Shown: positions 33,693 to 41,748 of the stretch, one piece after another
Layout of the letters: each line of letters starts with the position of its first letter
Position numbering within the stretch: the first letter of the stretch is position 1
From: JALZAI01 sp038207565
GTDB lineage: Bacteria > Actinomycetota > Actinomycetes > Mycobacteriales > Jatrophihabitantaceae
DNA length: 64,000 nucleotides
Assembly (NCBI GenBank): GCA_038207565.1
Contig: JBBQZQ010000022.1
Coordinates: forward strand, 4,232-68,231
Direction of reading: 5' to 3'
The notes under the pieces: model-generated
The model's database searches: none
What the model was told of the DNA's origin: nothing
What the model saw: the letters and a program-made list of their open reading frames with translations, nothing else
Position numbers and translations under genes: made by a program

Positions 33693-34337
33693 GTGCTCGA
33701 CGGCTCGGTACCCGACGGCTCGGTACCCGACGGCTCGGTGGGCGTCGGCCCGCATCCGGAGCCCTGGCCGCACGACCCGCGCCTGGACCCGGATCTGCTA
33801 CGCGAGGGCGACCGCCGCAATGTCACCGATCGGTACCGGTACTGGCGGGTGGCGGCAATCGTCGCCGATCTCGACACCCGCCGCCATGATTTCGCTGTTG
33901 CCATCGAGAACTGGCAGCACGACCTGAACATCGGCACCGTGGTGCGCACCGCAAACGCCTTCCAGGCGCGCGAGGTCGTGATCGTCGGGCGGCGCCGCTG
34001 GAACCGGCGCGGAGCCATGGTCACCGACCGTTACCAGCACATCCGCCACGTCGAGTCGATCACCGCGTTGCGCGACTACGCCGACGCTGCGGGTTACACG
34101 ATCGTTGCCGTCGACAATCTGCCCGGGGCGGCGCCACTCGAGACCGCCGTGCTGCCGCGGGCGTCCCTGCTGCTGTTCGGGCAGGAGGGTCCCGGCCTGA
34201 GCGAGGAAGCCCGCGGCATTGCATCGCAGGTCTGTTCGATTGCCCAGTTCGGCTCCACGCGGTCGATCAATGCCGGCGTCGCCGCCGGTATCGCCATGCA
34301 CGCGTGGATACGCAGTCACGCGGGCGGGAGCACCTAG
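33693..34337 (+). CDS. SpoU/TrmH-family RNA methyltransferase
   Basis: 214 residues from GTG 33693. SPOUT motifs are clear: NIGTVVRTANAFQA (motif 1), LLLFGQEGPGLSEEA (motif 2) and STRSINAGVAAGIAMHAW (motif 3), the deep-knot SAM site for 2'-O-methylation of tRNA or rRNA. The N-terminal ~15 residues are three tandem DGSVP copies that look like slippage and probably are not functional. Target nucleotide not deducible. Confidence 0.9.
   Translation: MLDGSVPDGSVPDGSVGVGPHPEPWPHDPRLDPDLLREGDRRNVTDRYRYWRVAAIVADLDTRRHDFAVAIENWQHDLNIGTVVRTANAFQAREVVIVGRRRWNRRGAMVTDRYQHIRHVESITALRDYADAAGYTIVAVDNLPGAAPLETAVLPRASLLLFGQEGPGLSEEARGIASQVCSIAQFGSTRSINAGVAAGIAMHAWIRSHAGGST
33698..33742 (+). repeat. Three tandem 15-bp units in the 5' end of the SpoU gene
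   Basis: CGACGGCTCGGTACC at 33698-33712 and 33713-33727, and a third copy differing only in its last bases at 33728-33742. Frame is kept, encoding DGSVP three times. Copy number could change without loss of frame. Confidence 0.85.
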
Positions 34338-34390
34338 AACAGTTTCGGCGTGGCTGGTAGCGAACGGACCCGATCTGGACGCAGGGGCGG

Positions 34391-35587
34391 TCAGGCGTCG
34401 ACGCCACGCAGGTAGCGGCCGAAGTGCGGGACGGTGAAGGCGATGCGGCCACGCTGCCCGGAATAGACGAGGCCCTTCTTCAGCAGCGCGTCTCGAGCCG
34501 GTGACAACGATTGCGGCGGTCGCTCCAGCGCCTGGGCGACGGCGGCCGTTGGCACCGCGTCGTCTGGTGTGTCGGCGTCGGCCACGTCCGCCATCGCCCG
34601 CAGGTACTCCCGCTCCGACGGGGTCGCCCGCTCGTAGCGCGAACCGAAGAACCCCACGGCCAGCTCCGCCTCGGCCTCGGGAGCCGCCACGGCGACGTCT
34701 GCCGCCGTGATCGGAGAACGGGGCGCCACGTCCCACGCCGTCTTGCCGTAGGCCTGCACGAAGTACGGATACCCGCCGGTCGCCGCGTACATCGCGGCGA
34801 GTGCGTCATCGTCGAACTCGGCGTCCTCTTCGCGGGCGGGCCGTTGGAGCGCGGCGTCGGCTGCGGCGCGGTCGAGGCGGTCGATGCGGGCGTAGCGGAA
34901 GAGTCGCTCGGAGTAGGACTTGCTTGCCGAGAGCACGGCCGGAAGGTGCGGCAGGCCGGCACCGACCACGACGAGCGGCAGGCGTTGCTGCGACAGCTCG
35001 TGGCAGGCGGCGCACATGGCCGAGACGTCCTCGGGCGAGAGGTCCTGCATCTCGTCGATGAAGATCGCGATGCCGTGTCCGGTGTCGCCGGCCAGTCCTG
35101 CGACGTCGCTGAAGAGTTCGACGAGATCGATCTCGATGTCGCCGGAGTCCGCGCGTCCACTTACGACCGGCACGTCGATACCTGGCTGCCAGCGGTCGCG
35201 GAGTTTCGCGACCCGACCGGGGGGCTCGCGCTGGGCGAAGGACTTCAGCACGCCGAGGACGTGCTCGGCCTCGCTCTTGTTCGGCTGGGCGAGTTCGCGC
35301 ACAGCGAGGTGCAGCGCGGCCGCCAGCGGGCGGCGCAACGGTTGGTCCGGGCGGGCCTCGAGCTTGCCGGTGCCCCATCCGCGCCGCACTGCCGCCGAAC
35401 GCATCGCGTTGAGCAGCACCGTCTTGCCCACCCCCCGCAGCCCGGTCAGGACGATGGAGCGTTCGGGACGGGCTCGCGAGACCCGCTCCAGGACGACGTC
35501 GAAACCGTCCAGTTCCTCGTTGCGCCCGGCCAGCTCAGGCGGGCGCTGTCCTGCGCCGGGGGCGTACGGATTGCGGACGGGATCCAC
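34391..35587 (-). CDS. Stand-alone AAA/Orc1-Cdc6-like ATPase
   Basis: 398 residues from GTG 35587. N-terminal NPYAPGAGQRPPELAGR leads to Walker A GLRGVGKTVLL (about 49-59) and Walker B IFIDEMQDL (about 174-182), then a sensor region VVVGAGLPHLP and a C-terminal winged-helix-like part. This is the AAA_16/STAND-like ATPase fold often annotated as ATP-binding protein or archaeal-type ATPase. Actinobacterial members are usually single genes with no known partner. It is upstream of nothing in an operon here, and map is transcribed toward it. Confidence 0.8.
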   Translation of the reverse strand: MDPVRNPYAPGAGQRPPELAGRNEELDGFDVVLERVSRARPERSIVLTGLRGVGKTVLLNAMRSAAVRRGWGTGKLEARPDQPLRRPLAAALHLAVRELAQPNKSEAEHVLGVLKSFAQREPPGRVAKLRDRWQPGIDVPVVSGRADSGDIEIDLVELFSDVAGLAGDTGHGIAIFIDEMQDLSPEDVSAMCAACHELSQQRLPLVVVGAGLPHLPAVLSASKSYSERLFRYARIDRLDRAAADAALQRPAREEDAEFDDDALAAMYAATGGYPYFVQAYGKTAWDVAPRSPITAADVAVAAPEAEAELAVGFFGSRYERATPSEREYLRAMADVADADTPDDAVPTAAVAQALERPPQSLSPARDALLKKGLVYSGQRGRIAFTVPHFGRYLRGVDA

Positions 35588-35731
35588 CCGGCGTCACTGC
35601 ACCCCGGCCAGGCGGTGCCGCCCGATGCGCGTGTCCGGCTCACGGTGTCGACTCATGGATCAGACCGTATCCGGCTCTCTAGCGATTTCCGGATATTGCG
35701 CGAGAGAACCCGATCGTGTCGCGCTGACCGC

Positions 35732-36604
35732 TCAGCTGGAGGAAAGGGTCAGGATCTCCACGCCGTCGTCGGTGACGACCACCGTGTGCTCCCACTGCGC
35801 GGCCCACGAGCCGTCCTTGGTCAGGATCGTCCAGTCGTCGTCCCAGGAGAACCAGTCGTACCCGCCGAGGGTGAGCATCGGCTCGACGGTGAACGTCATG
35901 CCCGGTTCCAGGATCGTGGCGGCGCGCGGCTCGTCGTAGTGCAGGATCGTCGGCTTGGTGTGGAACGACGGCCCGACGCCGTGGCCGGTGTAGTCGCGCA
36001 CGACCCCGTAGCCGAACCGCTTGGCGTAGGACTCGATAACCCGGCCGATCACGCTGACCGGACGACCGGGCCGGATCGCCCGGATACCCCGCAGCATCGC
36101 CTCGCGCGTGCGCTCGCCGAGATCGTGCACCTCGGGGCTGACGTCGCCGGCGTAGAACGTGGCGCACGTGTCGCCGTGCACCCCGCCGATGTAGGCGGTG
36201 ATGTCGACCTTCACCACGTCACCGTCCTGCAGCGCGCGCGAGTCGGGGATGCCGTGGCAGATGACCTCGTTGACCGACGTGCACAGCGACTTCGGGAAGC
36301 CCTTGTAACCCAGCGTGGACGGGTAAGCGCCCGCAGCGACCAGGAAGTCGTGGCCGACGCGGTCGAGCTCGTCGGTCGGCACCCCTGGCGCGACGTGCCG
36401 GCCGACCTCGATAAGGGCGTCGCCGGCGATGCGCCCGGCCGTCCGCATGCGGGCAATGGTGTCGACGTCCTTCACCATCGGGTCGTCGTGGTCGGCCGGG
36501 GTGCCGGGGCTGGCGTCGACGTAGTGCGGACGGACGATCCGTGAGGGGACCGCGCGGCGCGGGGAGATCGTTCCCGGACGCAGCCGAGCAGTGCTGGTGG
36601 TCAC
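35732..36604 (-). CDS. map: Type I methionine aminopeptidase
   Basis: 290 residues from GTG 36604. Metal ligands are in VDITAYIGGVHGDTC (two Asp), the His of GHGVG, the Glu of FTVEPML and the Glu of WEHTVVV. It removes the initiator Met from nascent proteins. The ~40-residue N-terminal extension, with RLRPGTISPRRAVP, matches mycobacterial MapB-type enzymes that carry a proline-rich linker. A CACAAT hexamer ends 6 nt before the GTG, so the message may be leaderless, although GGAGGG is also there. Confidence 0.93.
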   Translation of the reverse strand: MTTSTARLRPGTISPRRAVPSRIVRPHYVDASPGTPADHDDPMVKDVDTIARMRTAGRIAGDALIEVGRHVAPGVPTDELDRVGHDFLVAAGAYPSTLGYKGFPKSLCTSVNEVICHGIPDSRALQDGDVVKVDITAYIGGVHGDTCATFYAGDVSPEVHDLGERTREAMLRGIRAIRPGRPVSVIGRVIESYAKRFGYGVVRDYTGHGVGPSFHTKPTILHYDEPRAATILEPGMTFTVEPMLTLGGYDWFSWDDDWTILTKDGSWAAQWEHTVVVTDDGVEILTLSSS

Positions 36605-36671
36605 CCCTCCATTGTGCCGCGTACTTCACCCCGCCGGGCCGTGCCGGTCGGTGATCGTCGTTGATCAATCG

Positions 36672-36726
36672 GGTGATCAACAGGGCCGAACCGTCGGAAT
36701 CGGACGATTCGAGCCTCTTGATCAAG
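36672..36726 (-). repeat. 55-bp imperfect palindrome, copy A
   Basis: Lies directly after the stop codon of the AbiEi/DUF559 gene. It matches copy B (37741-37795) at about 47 of 55 positions in the same orientation, including the central part. Its terminal arms, GGTGATCAACAGG and CCTCTTGATCAAG, are less perfect than those of copy B. Probably acts as a terminator of the gene. Confidence 0.8.
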
Positions 36727-36727
36727 G

Positions 36728-37663
36728 TCACAGCGCGAGACCCAGCTCACGGGTGCGCCCGCTCAGCCACGCCTCGATTTCGGCCAATACCGCGTCCGGC
36801 CGGTCTCGGAAATCAACCGGCGGGTAGTGCGCGACCGCGTAGCCCAGGCCGAGCAATCGGTTGTGCCGGCGCATGGTGCTGCGCCACTGCGGTTCCAGGA
36901 AATGGTGCTCACGGCTGTCCACCTCGAGCACTGCCCGCAGCTCTGGCCACAACACGTCTGCTGTCGCTACGTGGTGGCCGTACCCGTCCAGGATCGCAGC
37001 GTTGAGAATGAACGGCGGTAGCCTGCGCGATCGCAACAGGTCGGCCACTTCTGCCTCGGCGATCGAGGCGGCGCCACCGAACACGTCGTCAAGCGCCCGG
37101 CGCAGCTGAGCGCTTCCGTTCCGGGGCCCGTCGGCGAGTTCACCGGCCAGCTGATCCGGAGTGCAGAGCCCCTGCTGGACCGCTGCGGTGACGAGAGCGC
37201 GAACCGGCCTCAGGTTGCGGTACTGCAGTGCGGTGTCAGCCACGGCGCGGGCCGTGTGCGCCACCGGTGCGCTGAACGGGCGGGAGCCGCCCAACGGCAA
37301 CCGGGTCCAACTGACAGGCCGCGCGGAGGGTCGAACCCGGACGCGGCCGGCCTGTCGATTGGTGCCAGCGCGAGCAAGGATCAGTACGTCGTCGACCGGC
37401 GCGGTCGGCGATCCGAGGGCGCGGGCACGAACCGCGTCCCAGCCGCTGACGACCGCACCCGGCCCCGCGAGCAGAATTCCGGCCAGAAGCCAGTCGGATC
37501 GCTCCGGTAGGTCGATGCGCGTGAGGTAAATCCCGCGGACAAGCTGCCGCCAGCGCGTGGTGCGCAGCTCGGTCCGGATACGGGCGGCCGTGTAGCCGAG
37601 CTCTCGGGCCGCTGCGGTGTCGATCACTCGGGGCAGCGGATCACCATTCGGCGTGAGAAACAT
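36728..37663 (-). CDS. AbiEi-like winged-helix plus DUF559 nuclease-fold protein
   Basis: 311 residues from ATG 37663. The N-terminal ~75 residues (TAAARELGYTAARIRTELR ... LVRGIYL) resemble the AbiEi antitoxin winged helix of type IV toxin-antitoxin systems. The C-terminal ~100 residues (TADVLWPELRAVLEVDSREHHF ... HNRLLGLGYAVAHYP) carry a DUF559/Vsr-like PD-(D/E)XK core with Asp and ExDS. No AbiEii-type toxin is adjacent, so it is an orphan; such proteins are numerous in actinobacteria and poorly understood. It is bracketed by two near-identical 55-bp palindromes. Confidence 0.8.
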   Translation of the reverse strand: MFLTPNGDPLPRVIDTAAARELGYTAARIRTELRTTRWRQLVRGIYLTRIDLPERSDWLLAGILLAGPGAVVSGWDAVRARALGSPTAPVDDVLILARAGTNRQAGRVRVRPSARPVSWTRLPLGGSRPFSAPVAHTARAVADTALQYRNLRPVRALVTAAVQQGLCTPDQLAGELADGPRNGSAQLRRALDDVFGGAASIAEAEVADLLRSRRLPPFILNAAILDGYGHHVATADVLWPELRAVLEVDSREHHFLEPQWRSTMRRHNRLLGLGYAVAHYPPVDFRDRPDAVLAEIEAWLSGRTRELGLAL

Positions 37664-37740
37664 CCGGTGATCGTGCGCGGCCAGGGCAGTGTCCCGCTCG
37701 CCACTCGGTCCGGCTGTGGACAGACCGGCTTCCGTCCACA

Positions 37741-37795
37741 GGTGATCAAGAGGGCCTAACCGTCGGAATTCGACCGTTCGAGCCTCTTGATCACC
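37741..37795 (-). repeat. 55-bp palindrome, copy B (perfect 13-bp arms)
   Basis: GGTGATCAAGAGG (37741-37753) is the exact inverse of CCTCTTGATCACC (37783-37795), and the inside is also partly self-complementary around GAATTC. It begins 20 bp after the RNase J stop and is the natural candidate for the rnj terminator. Same orientation as copy A. Confidence 0.85.
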
Positions 37796-37814
37796 GGGAG
37801 GGGAGGCAAAGCCC

Positions 37815-39509
37815 TCAGACGCCGACGATCATCGGCAGCAGCATCGGACGGCGGCGGTACTCACGGTCGACCCACCGCCCGACGGTGCGCCGCACGAGGT
37901 GGTGCAACGCGTCGACGTCGCGGGTGCCGTCCGCGAGCGCCTTCTCGACCACCTCGACCAGCTTGGCACTGATCGGCTCGAGCGCGGACGGGTCGTCGGA
38001 GAACCCGCGGGCGGTGAGCTCGGGACCGAACACGACCTTGCCCGCTTCGAGGTCGACCGCCACCAGGATCGAGAGGAAGCCCTCCTCGCCCAGAATCCGC
38101 CGGTCCTTGAGCGTGGTGTCGCCGATGTCGCCCACCTCGAGCCCGTCGACATAGACGTAGCCGACGGGGATCTTGCCGACGATGCTGGCCAGGCCTGCGA
38201 CGAGATCGACGACGGTGCCGTCCTCGGCGAGCATGATCCGCTCGTCCGGGATGCCGGTCGACCGCGCGATGGCGGCGTGCGCACGCAGGTGCCGCCACTC
38301 ACCGTGCACCGGCATGTGGTTCGTAGGGCGGACCGCGTTGATCAGATAGCGCAGTTCGCCGGCGGGCGCATGTCCGGACACGTGGACGAGCGCAGTGGAC
38401 TTGTCCACGACCGTCGCACCGAGTCGCGACAGCCCGTTGATCACCTGTCCAACCGACGTCTCGTTACCGGGAATTAGCGAGGATGCGAGCAGGATCGTGT
38501 CGTCGGAGCCGATGCGCACCGTCTGGTGCTCGCGGTTGGCCATCCGGGAGAGCGCGGACAGGGGCTCGCCCTGCGATCCGGTGGAGACGAGCAGAACCCG
38601 TCGCGAGGGCAGCGCCTCTGCCATCTTGAGATCGATAAGCACGCCGTCGGGCACGTGCAGCAGGCCCAGTTCGCGCGCGATCTGCATGTTGCGCACCATC
38701 GACCTGCCGACCAGTGCCACGTGCCGTTGTGCAGCGGCCGCAGCGTCGAGCACCTGCTGCACGCGGTGCACGTGCGAGGCGAAACAGGCGACGATCACCC
38801 GTCCGCTCGCCTTGGCGATCACGTCGCCGACAACGACGCCGACATCGCGCTCGGACGGGATGAATCCGCTTACCTCGGCGTTCGTCGAGTCGGCTAGCAG
38901 CAGGTCGACGCCCTCGTCCCCGAGCGCGGCGAAGCCGTTGAGGTCGGTGAGCCGCCCGTCCAAGGGTGTCTGATCCATCTTGAAGTCGCCGGTGTGCAGG
39001 ACGGTCTGGCCGCCGACGCGGATCGCGACGGCCAGGGCGTCGGGAATGCTGTGGTTCACCGCGAAGAACTCGAGATCCCACGGTCCGGTCGTCAGTCGTT
39101 CGCGCTCGATCACCCGCCGCAGATCCGGTGTGCGGATGTGGTGCTGCTCGAGCTTCGCCGCGACGAGGGCCAACGTGAGCCGCGAACCGTAGATCGGGAT
39201 GTCGCGGCGTTCGCGCAGCAGGTAGGGCAGCGCACCGATGTGATCCTCGTGGCCGTGGGTCAGCACGACCGCGTCGATGTCGTCGAGTCGATCAGCGAAG
39301 TACGACCAGTCCGGCAGCGTGAGATCCACGCCGGGGGAGTTGGTCTTGCCCAGCAACATGCCACAGTCCACGACCAGTAATCGGCCGTCGTACTGGAACA
39401 TCGTCATGTTCCGGCCGATCTCCTTGATGCCCCCTAGTGCGACCAGGCGCAGCCCGCCCGGTGGTGGATCTGCGAGCGCGCCGGGGCCTGCCAAGGCGTC
39501 CGAAGTCAC
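37815..39509 (-). CDS. rnj: Ribonuclease J
   Basis: 564 residues from GTG 39509. Metallo-beta-lactamase motif LTHGHEDHIGAL (HxHxDH at about 82-88), HTGDFKMDQTP, the beta-CASP signature CFASHVHRVQQ, SGHAPAGEL and the C-terminal dimerisation domain. It is a dual 5'-exonuclease/endonuclease for mRNA decay and rRNA maturation. In many actinobacteria rnj follows dapA; here it is a single gene divergent from a small membrane protein. TAGCCT six nt before the GTG suggests a leaderless transcript from a shared bidirectional promoter. Confidence 0.95.
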   Translation of the reverse strand: MTSDALAGPGALADPPPGGLRLVALGGIKEIGRNMTMFQYDGRLLVVDCGMLLGKTNSPGVDLTLPDWSYFADRLDDIDAVVLTHGHEDHIGALPYLLRERRDIPIYGSRLTLALVAAKLEQHHIRTPDLRRVIERERLTTGPWDLEFFAVNHSIPDALAVAIRVGGQTVLHTGDFKMDQTPLDGRLTDLNGFAALGDEGVDLLLADSTNAEVSGFIPSERDVGVVVGDVIAKASGRVIVACFASHVHRVQQVLDAAAAAQRHVALVGRSMVRNMQIARELGLLHVPDGVLIDLKMAEALPSRRVLLVSTGSQGEPLSALSRMANREHQTVRIGSDDTILLASSLIPGNETSVGQVINGLSRLGATVVDKSTALVHVSGHAPAGELRYLINAVRPTNHMPVHGEWRHLRAHAAIARSTGIPDERIMLAEDGTVVDLVAGLASIVGKIPVGYVYVDGLEVGDIGDTTLKDRRILGEEGFLSILVAVDLEAGKVVFGPELTARGFSDDPSALEPISAKLVEVVEKALADGTRDVDALHHLVRRTVGRWVDREYRRRPMLLPMIVGV

Positions 39510-39535
39510 GATCCGAGGCTATCGTCTGCGCCATG
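39507..39535. promoter_or_regulatory. Overlapping divergent -10 elements (rnj / 39533)
   Basis: The sequence AGGCTATCGT (39516-39525) reads as TATCGT on the plus strand (39520-39525, 7 nt before ATG 39533) and as TAGCCT on the minus strand (39521-39516, 6 nt before the rnj GTG). Both fit TAnnnT and both give leaderless spacing, so one symmetrical element may drive both genes. Confidence 0.5.
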
Positions 39536-39811
39536 AGGACGGTCGAGGCGCTGCAGTCCGACGACGTGACGAAAGTTGGCATCGGCCTGGTGATCGCTCT
39601 GGTCGTTGTCGGCGTGCTGGTGTTGCTCGCCGTCACTGCGCTGATCGCCCGGCTGGTCGTGCTGCTGGTCGTCATCGGCCTTGGCCTGCTGATCTGGCAG
39701 CAGCGCGGCGCAGTGCAGGACCGCATCAAGAAGTGCGCGCTCGACACGTCCTACCTTGGGATAAAGGTGCAAGCTCCCGGTGACGTGGTCGCCCAGTGCA
39801 AGCGGTTTTAA
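39533..39811 (+). CDS. Small single- or double-pass membrane protein
   Basis: 92 residues from ATG 39533. A short soluble start (MRTVEALQSDD) precedes about 45 hydrophobic residues that could form one long or two membrane helices, then a basic segment (WQQRGAVQDRIKKCALD) and a Cys-containing tail. No domain recognised. Convergent with rmlD with only 3 bp between stops. Confidence 0.65.
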   Translation: MRTVEALQSDDVTKVGIGLVIALVVVGVLVLLAVTALIARLVVLLVVIGLGLLIWQQRGAVQDRIKKCALDTSYLGIKVQAPGDVVAQCKRF

Positions 39812-39814
39812 TTC

Positions 39815-40684
39815 CTAGATCCGGCGACTGCCGGCAACGCAATCAGCGAGCGCGGCGCGCCAGCCCCTGGGTGCGGTCAGACCACGGTCCGTCCATGACG
39901 CCGTCGACAGCACCGACCAGTCCGGACGCCGCGCCGGACGGGGAAAGGCGGTGGCATCGACGGGCCGAACGCGCGCGGGATCCGAGCCGCCCAGCTCGAA
40001 GGTCGCCCGCGCGAGGTCGAACCACGATGCTGCGCCGCCGTTGACGTAGTGGACGACGCCAGCTTCGGTGCCCGACTGCCCCAGTTCGACAAGAGCGCCG
40101 GCGAGGTCGGCGGCCCAGGTGGGGGAGCCGACCTGATCGGCGACGACGTCCACCGGTCCGAGGCCAGCTGCGAGTCGCAGCATGGTGTCGACGAAGTTGG
40201 CGCCCGGCCCGCCGTACACCCACGCGGTCCGGACCACGATCGAGGACTCGGGCAGCACCTCCCGCACTGCCCGCTCACCGGCCAACTTGGTACGGCCGTA
40301 CGCGGTTCGGGGGCCGACCGGGTCGCCGGGCTCGTGGGGCGCACCGGGAGTGCCGTCGAAGACGTAGTCGGTCGAGACGTGGATCAGGCGAGCACCGGTG
40401 CCGGTCAGTGCGCTCGCCAACAGCTCAGGGCCGCGCTCGTTGACCAGCGCCGCCGCCATCTCGTCGGTCTCGGCCGCGTCAACGGCGGTGTAGGCCGCCA
40501 GGTTCACCACGACGTCCGGACGCACCGTCGCCACTGCCTGCGCGACCGAGTCGGCCGAGGTGATGTCGAGCTCCTGCCGACCGAACGCAGCCACCTCGGA
40601 CGTCCCCACCCGAGCCGACGTCAGCGCTGCGACCACGTGGTGCCCGACCTGGCCACGGGCGCCGGTCACCAGCCAGCGCGTCAC
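39815..40684 (-). CDS. rmlD: dTDP-4-dehydrorhamnose reductase
   Basis: 289 residues from GTG 40684. Rossmann motif TGARGQVG (about 7-14), STDYVFDG and the active-site AYGRTKLAGE (YxxxK). It catalyses the last step, reducing dTDP-4-keto-L-rhamnose with NAD(P)H to dTDP-L-rhamnose, used in the actinobacterial cell-wall linker and polysaccharides. Its start is the final link in a chain of micro-ORFs beginning at the rmlB stop, so translation is probably coupled. Confidence 0.94.
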   Translation of the reverse strand: MTRWLVTGARGQVGHHVVAALTSARVGTSEVAAFGRQELDITSADSVAQAVATVRPDVVVNLAAYTAVDAAETDEMAAALVNERGPELLASALTGTGARLIHVSTDYVFDGTPGAPHEPGDPVGPRTAYGRTKLAGERAVREVLPESSIVVRTAWVYGGPGANFVDTMLRLAAGLGPVDVVADQVGSPTWAADLAGALVELGQSGTEAGVVHYVNGGAASWFDLARATFELGGSDPARVRPVDATAFPRPARRPDWSVLSTASWTDRGLTAPRGWRAALADCVAGSRRI

Positions 40685-40747
40685 TGCTCGGACCCTGTCA
40701 CTGCTCGGACCCCGTCACTGCTCGGACCCCGCATCGCCGGTGGTCAT
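40681..40747 (-). other. Chain of three micro-ORFs linking rmlB to rmlD
   Basis: On the minus strand the rmlB stop (40746-40744) overlaps an ATG (40747) that opens MTTGDAGSEQ; its TGA (40717-40715) overlaps GTG 40718, opening VTGSEQ; its TGA (40700-40698) overlaps GTG 40701, opening a second VTGSEQ; its TGA (40683-40681) overlaps the rmlD GTG 40684. Every junction is a 4-nt ATGA or GTGA overlap. Confidence 0.8.
40682..40732 (-). repeat. Three tandem 17-bp units between rmlB and rmlD
   Basis: CACTGCTCGGACCCTGT (40682-40698), CACTGCTCGGACCCCGT (40699-40715) and CACTGCTCGGACCCCGC (40716-40732). Unit length is not a multiple of three, so each copy shifts the frame, and each carries one TGA/GTG overlap on the coding strand. 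Confidence 0.9.
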
Positions 40748-41739
40748 TGCCCGGACTCCGCGTAGCGGGCCTCGACGGCGGCCTTGGCCGGTTCCCACCA
40801 GTCGCGGTGCTCGGCATACCACTGCACCGTCGCCGCGAGCCCGGCCCGGAAGTCGCCGAAGCGGGGTGACCAGCCGAGCTCGGTCCGTAACGGGCTCGCG
40901 TCGATCGCGTACCTCATGTCGTGCCCCGCCCGATCGGTGACCTCGTCGAAGGCGTCCGGCGGGTTCCCGGTGAGCTCGAGGATCAGCTCGAGCACCTCGC
41001 GGTTGCTGCGCTCTCCGTCGGCGCCGATCAGATACGTCTCGCCCGGCTGACCGCGGTCCACGATCCTCCACACCGCGCTGTTGTGGTCGTCGACGTGAAT
41101 CCAGTCGCGGACGTTCGCGCCGGTGCCGTAGAGCCGTGCGCGACGTCCCGACAGCAGGTTGGTGACCTGCCGGGGGATGAACTTCTCGACGTGCTGGTAC
41201 GGGCCATAGTTGTTGCTGCAGTTGGAGATCGTCGCGGTTATCCCGAACGAACGGACCCATGCGCGCACCAGCAGATCCGATCCCGCCTTGGTCGCGCTGT
41301 ACGGGCTCGACGGGTTGTACGGGGTTTGCGAGGTGAACCGGTTCGGATCATCGAGTTGCAGGTCGCCGTAGACCTCGTCGGTAGAGATGTGGTGCAGCCG
41401 CACGCCATGGCGCCGCACTGCCTCAAGCAACCGGAAGGTGCCCACCAGGTTGGTGGTCACGAACGCTGAGGGATCCCGCAACGAGTTGTCGTTGTGCGAC
41501 TCGGCGGCAAAGTGCACCACGAGCTCGCTCGCTGCCACCAGCCCGTCGACCAGCGCTTCGTCGGTGATGTCGCCGTGCACGAAGTCGATGCGCCCGCGAA
41601 CGTCGGCGAGGCTGGCTTCGTCGGCGGCGTAGGTCAGGGCGTCCAGCACGGTGATGGTGACCTCGGGTCGCTGCTGGAGGGTGTAGCGGACGAAGTTCGA
41701 GCCGATGAAGCCAGCGCCACCGGTCACCAGAACGTGCAT
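40744..41739 (-). CDS. rmlB: dTDP-glucose 4,6-dehydratase
   Basis: 331 residues. NAD-binding TGGAGFIGSNFVR (about 6-18), HFAAESHNDNS, the STDEVYG motif and the catalytic PYSATKAGSD (YxxxK), plus NCSNNYGPYQ and HVDDHNSAVW. It converts dTDP-glucose to dTDP-4-keto-6-deoxyglucose, step two of dTDP-rhamnose synthesis. It lies 9 bp downstream of rmlC. Confidence 0.95.
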   Translation of the reverse strand: MHVLVTGGAGFIGSNFVRYTLQQRPEVTITVLDALTYAADEASLADVRGRIDFVHGDITDEALVDGLVAASELVVHFAAESHNDNSLRDPSAFVTTNLVGTFRLLEAVRRHGVRLHHISTDEVYGDLQLDDPNRFTSQTPYNPSSPYSATKAGSDLLVRAWVRSFGITATISNCSNNYGPYQHVEKFIPRQVTNLLSGRRARLYGTGANVRDWIHVDDHNSAVWRIVDRGQPGETYLIGADGERSNREVLELILELTGNPPDAFDEVTDRAGHDMRYAIDASPLRTELGWSPRFGDFRAGLAATVQWYAEHRDWWEPAKAAVEARYAESGQ

Positions 41740-41748
41740 TCGCGAAAG

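Noticed and set aside
36728..37663. Complete type IV toxin-antitoxin pair
   Set aside because: Only the AbiEi-like/DUF559 protein is present; the neighbours are map and rnj, not a nucleotidyltransferase toxin.
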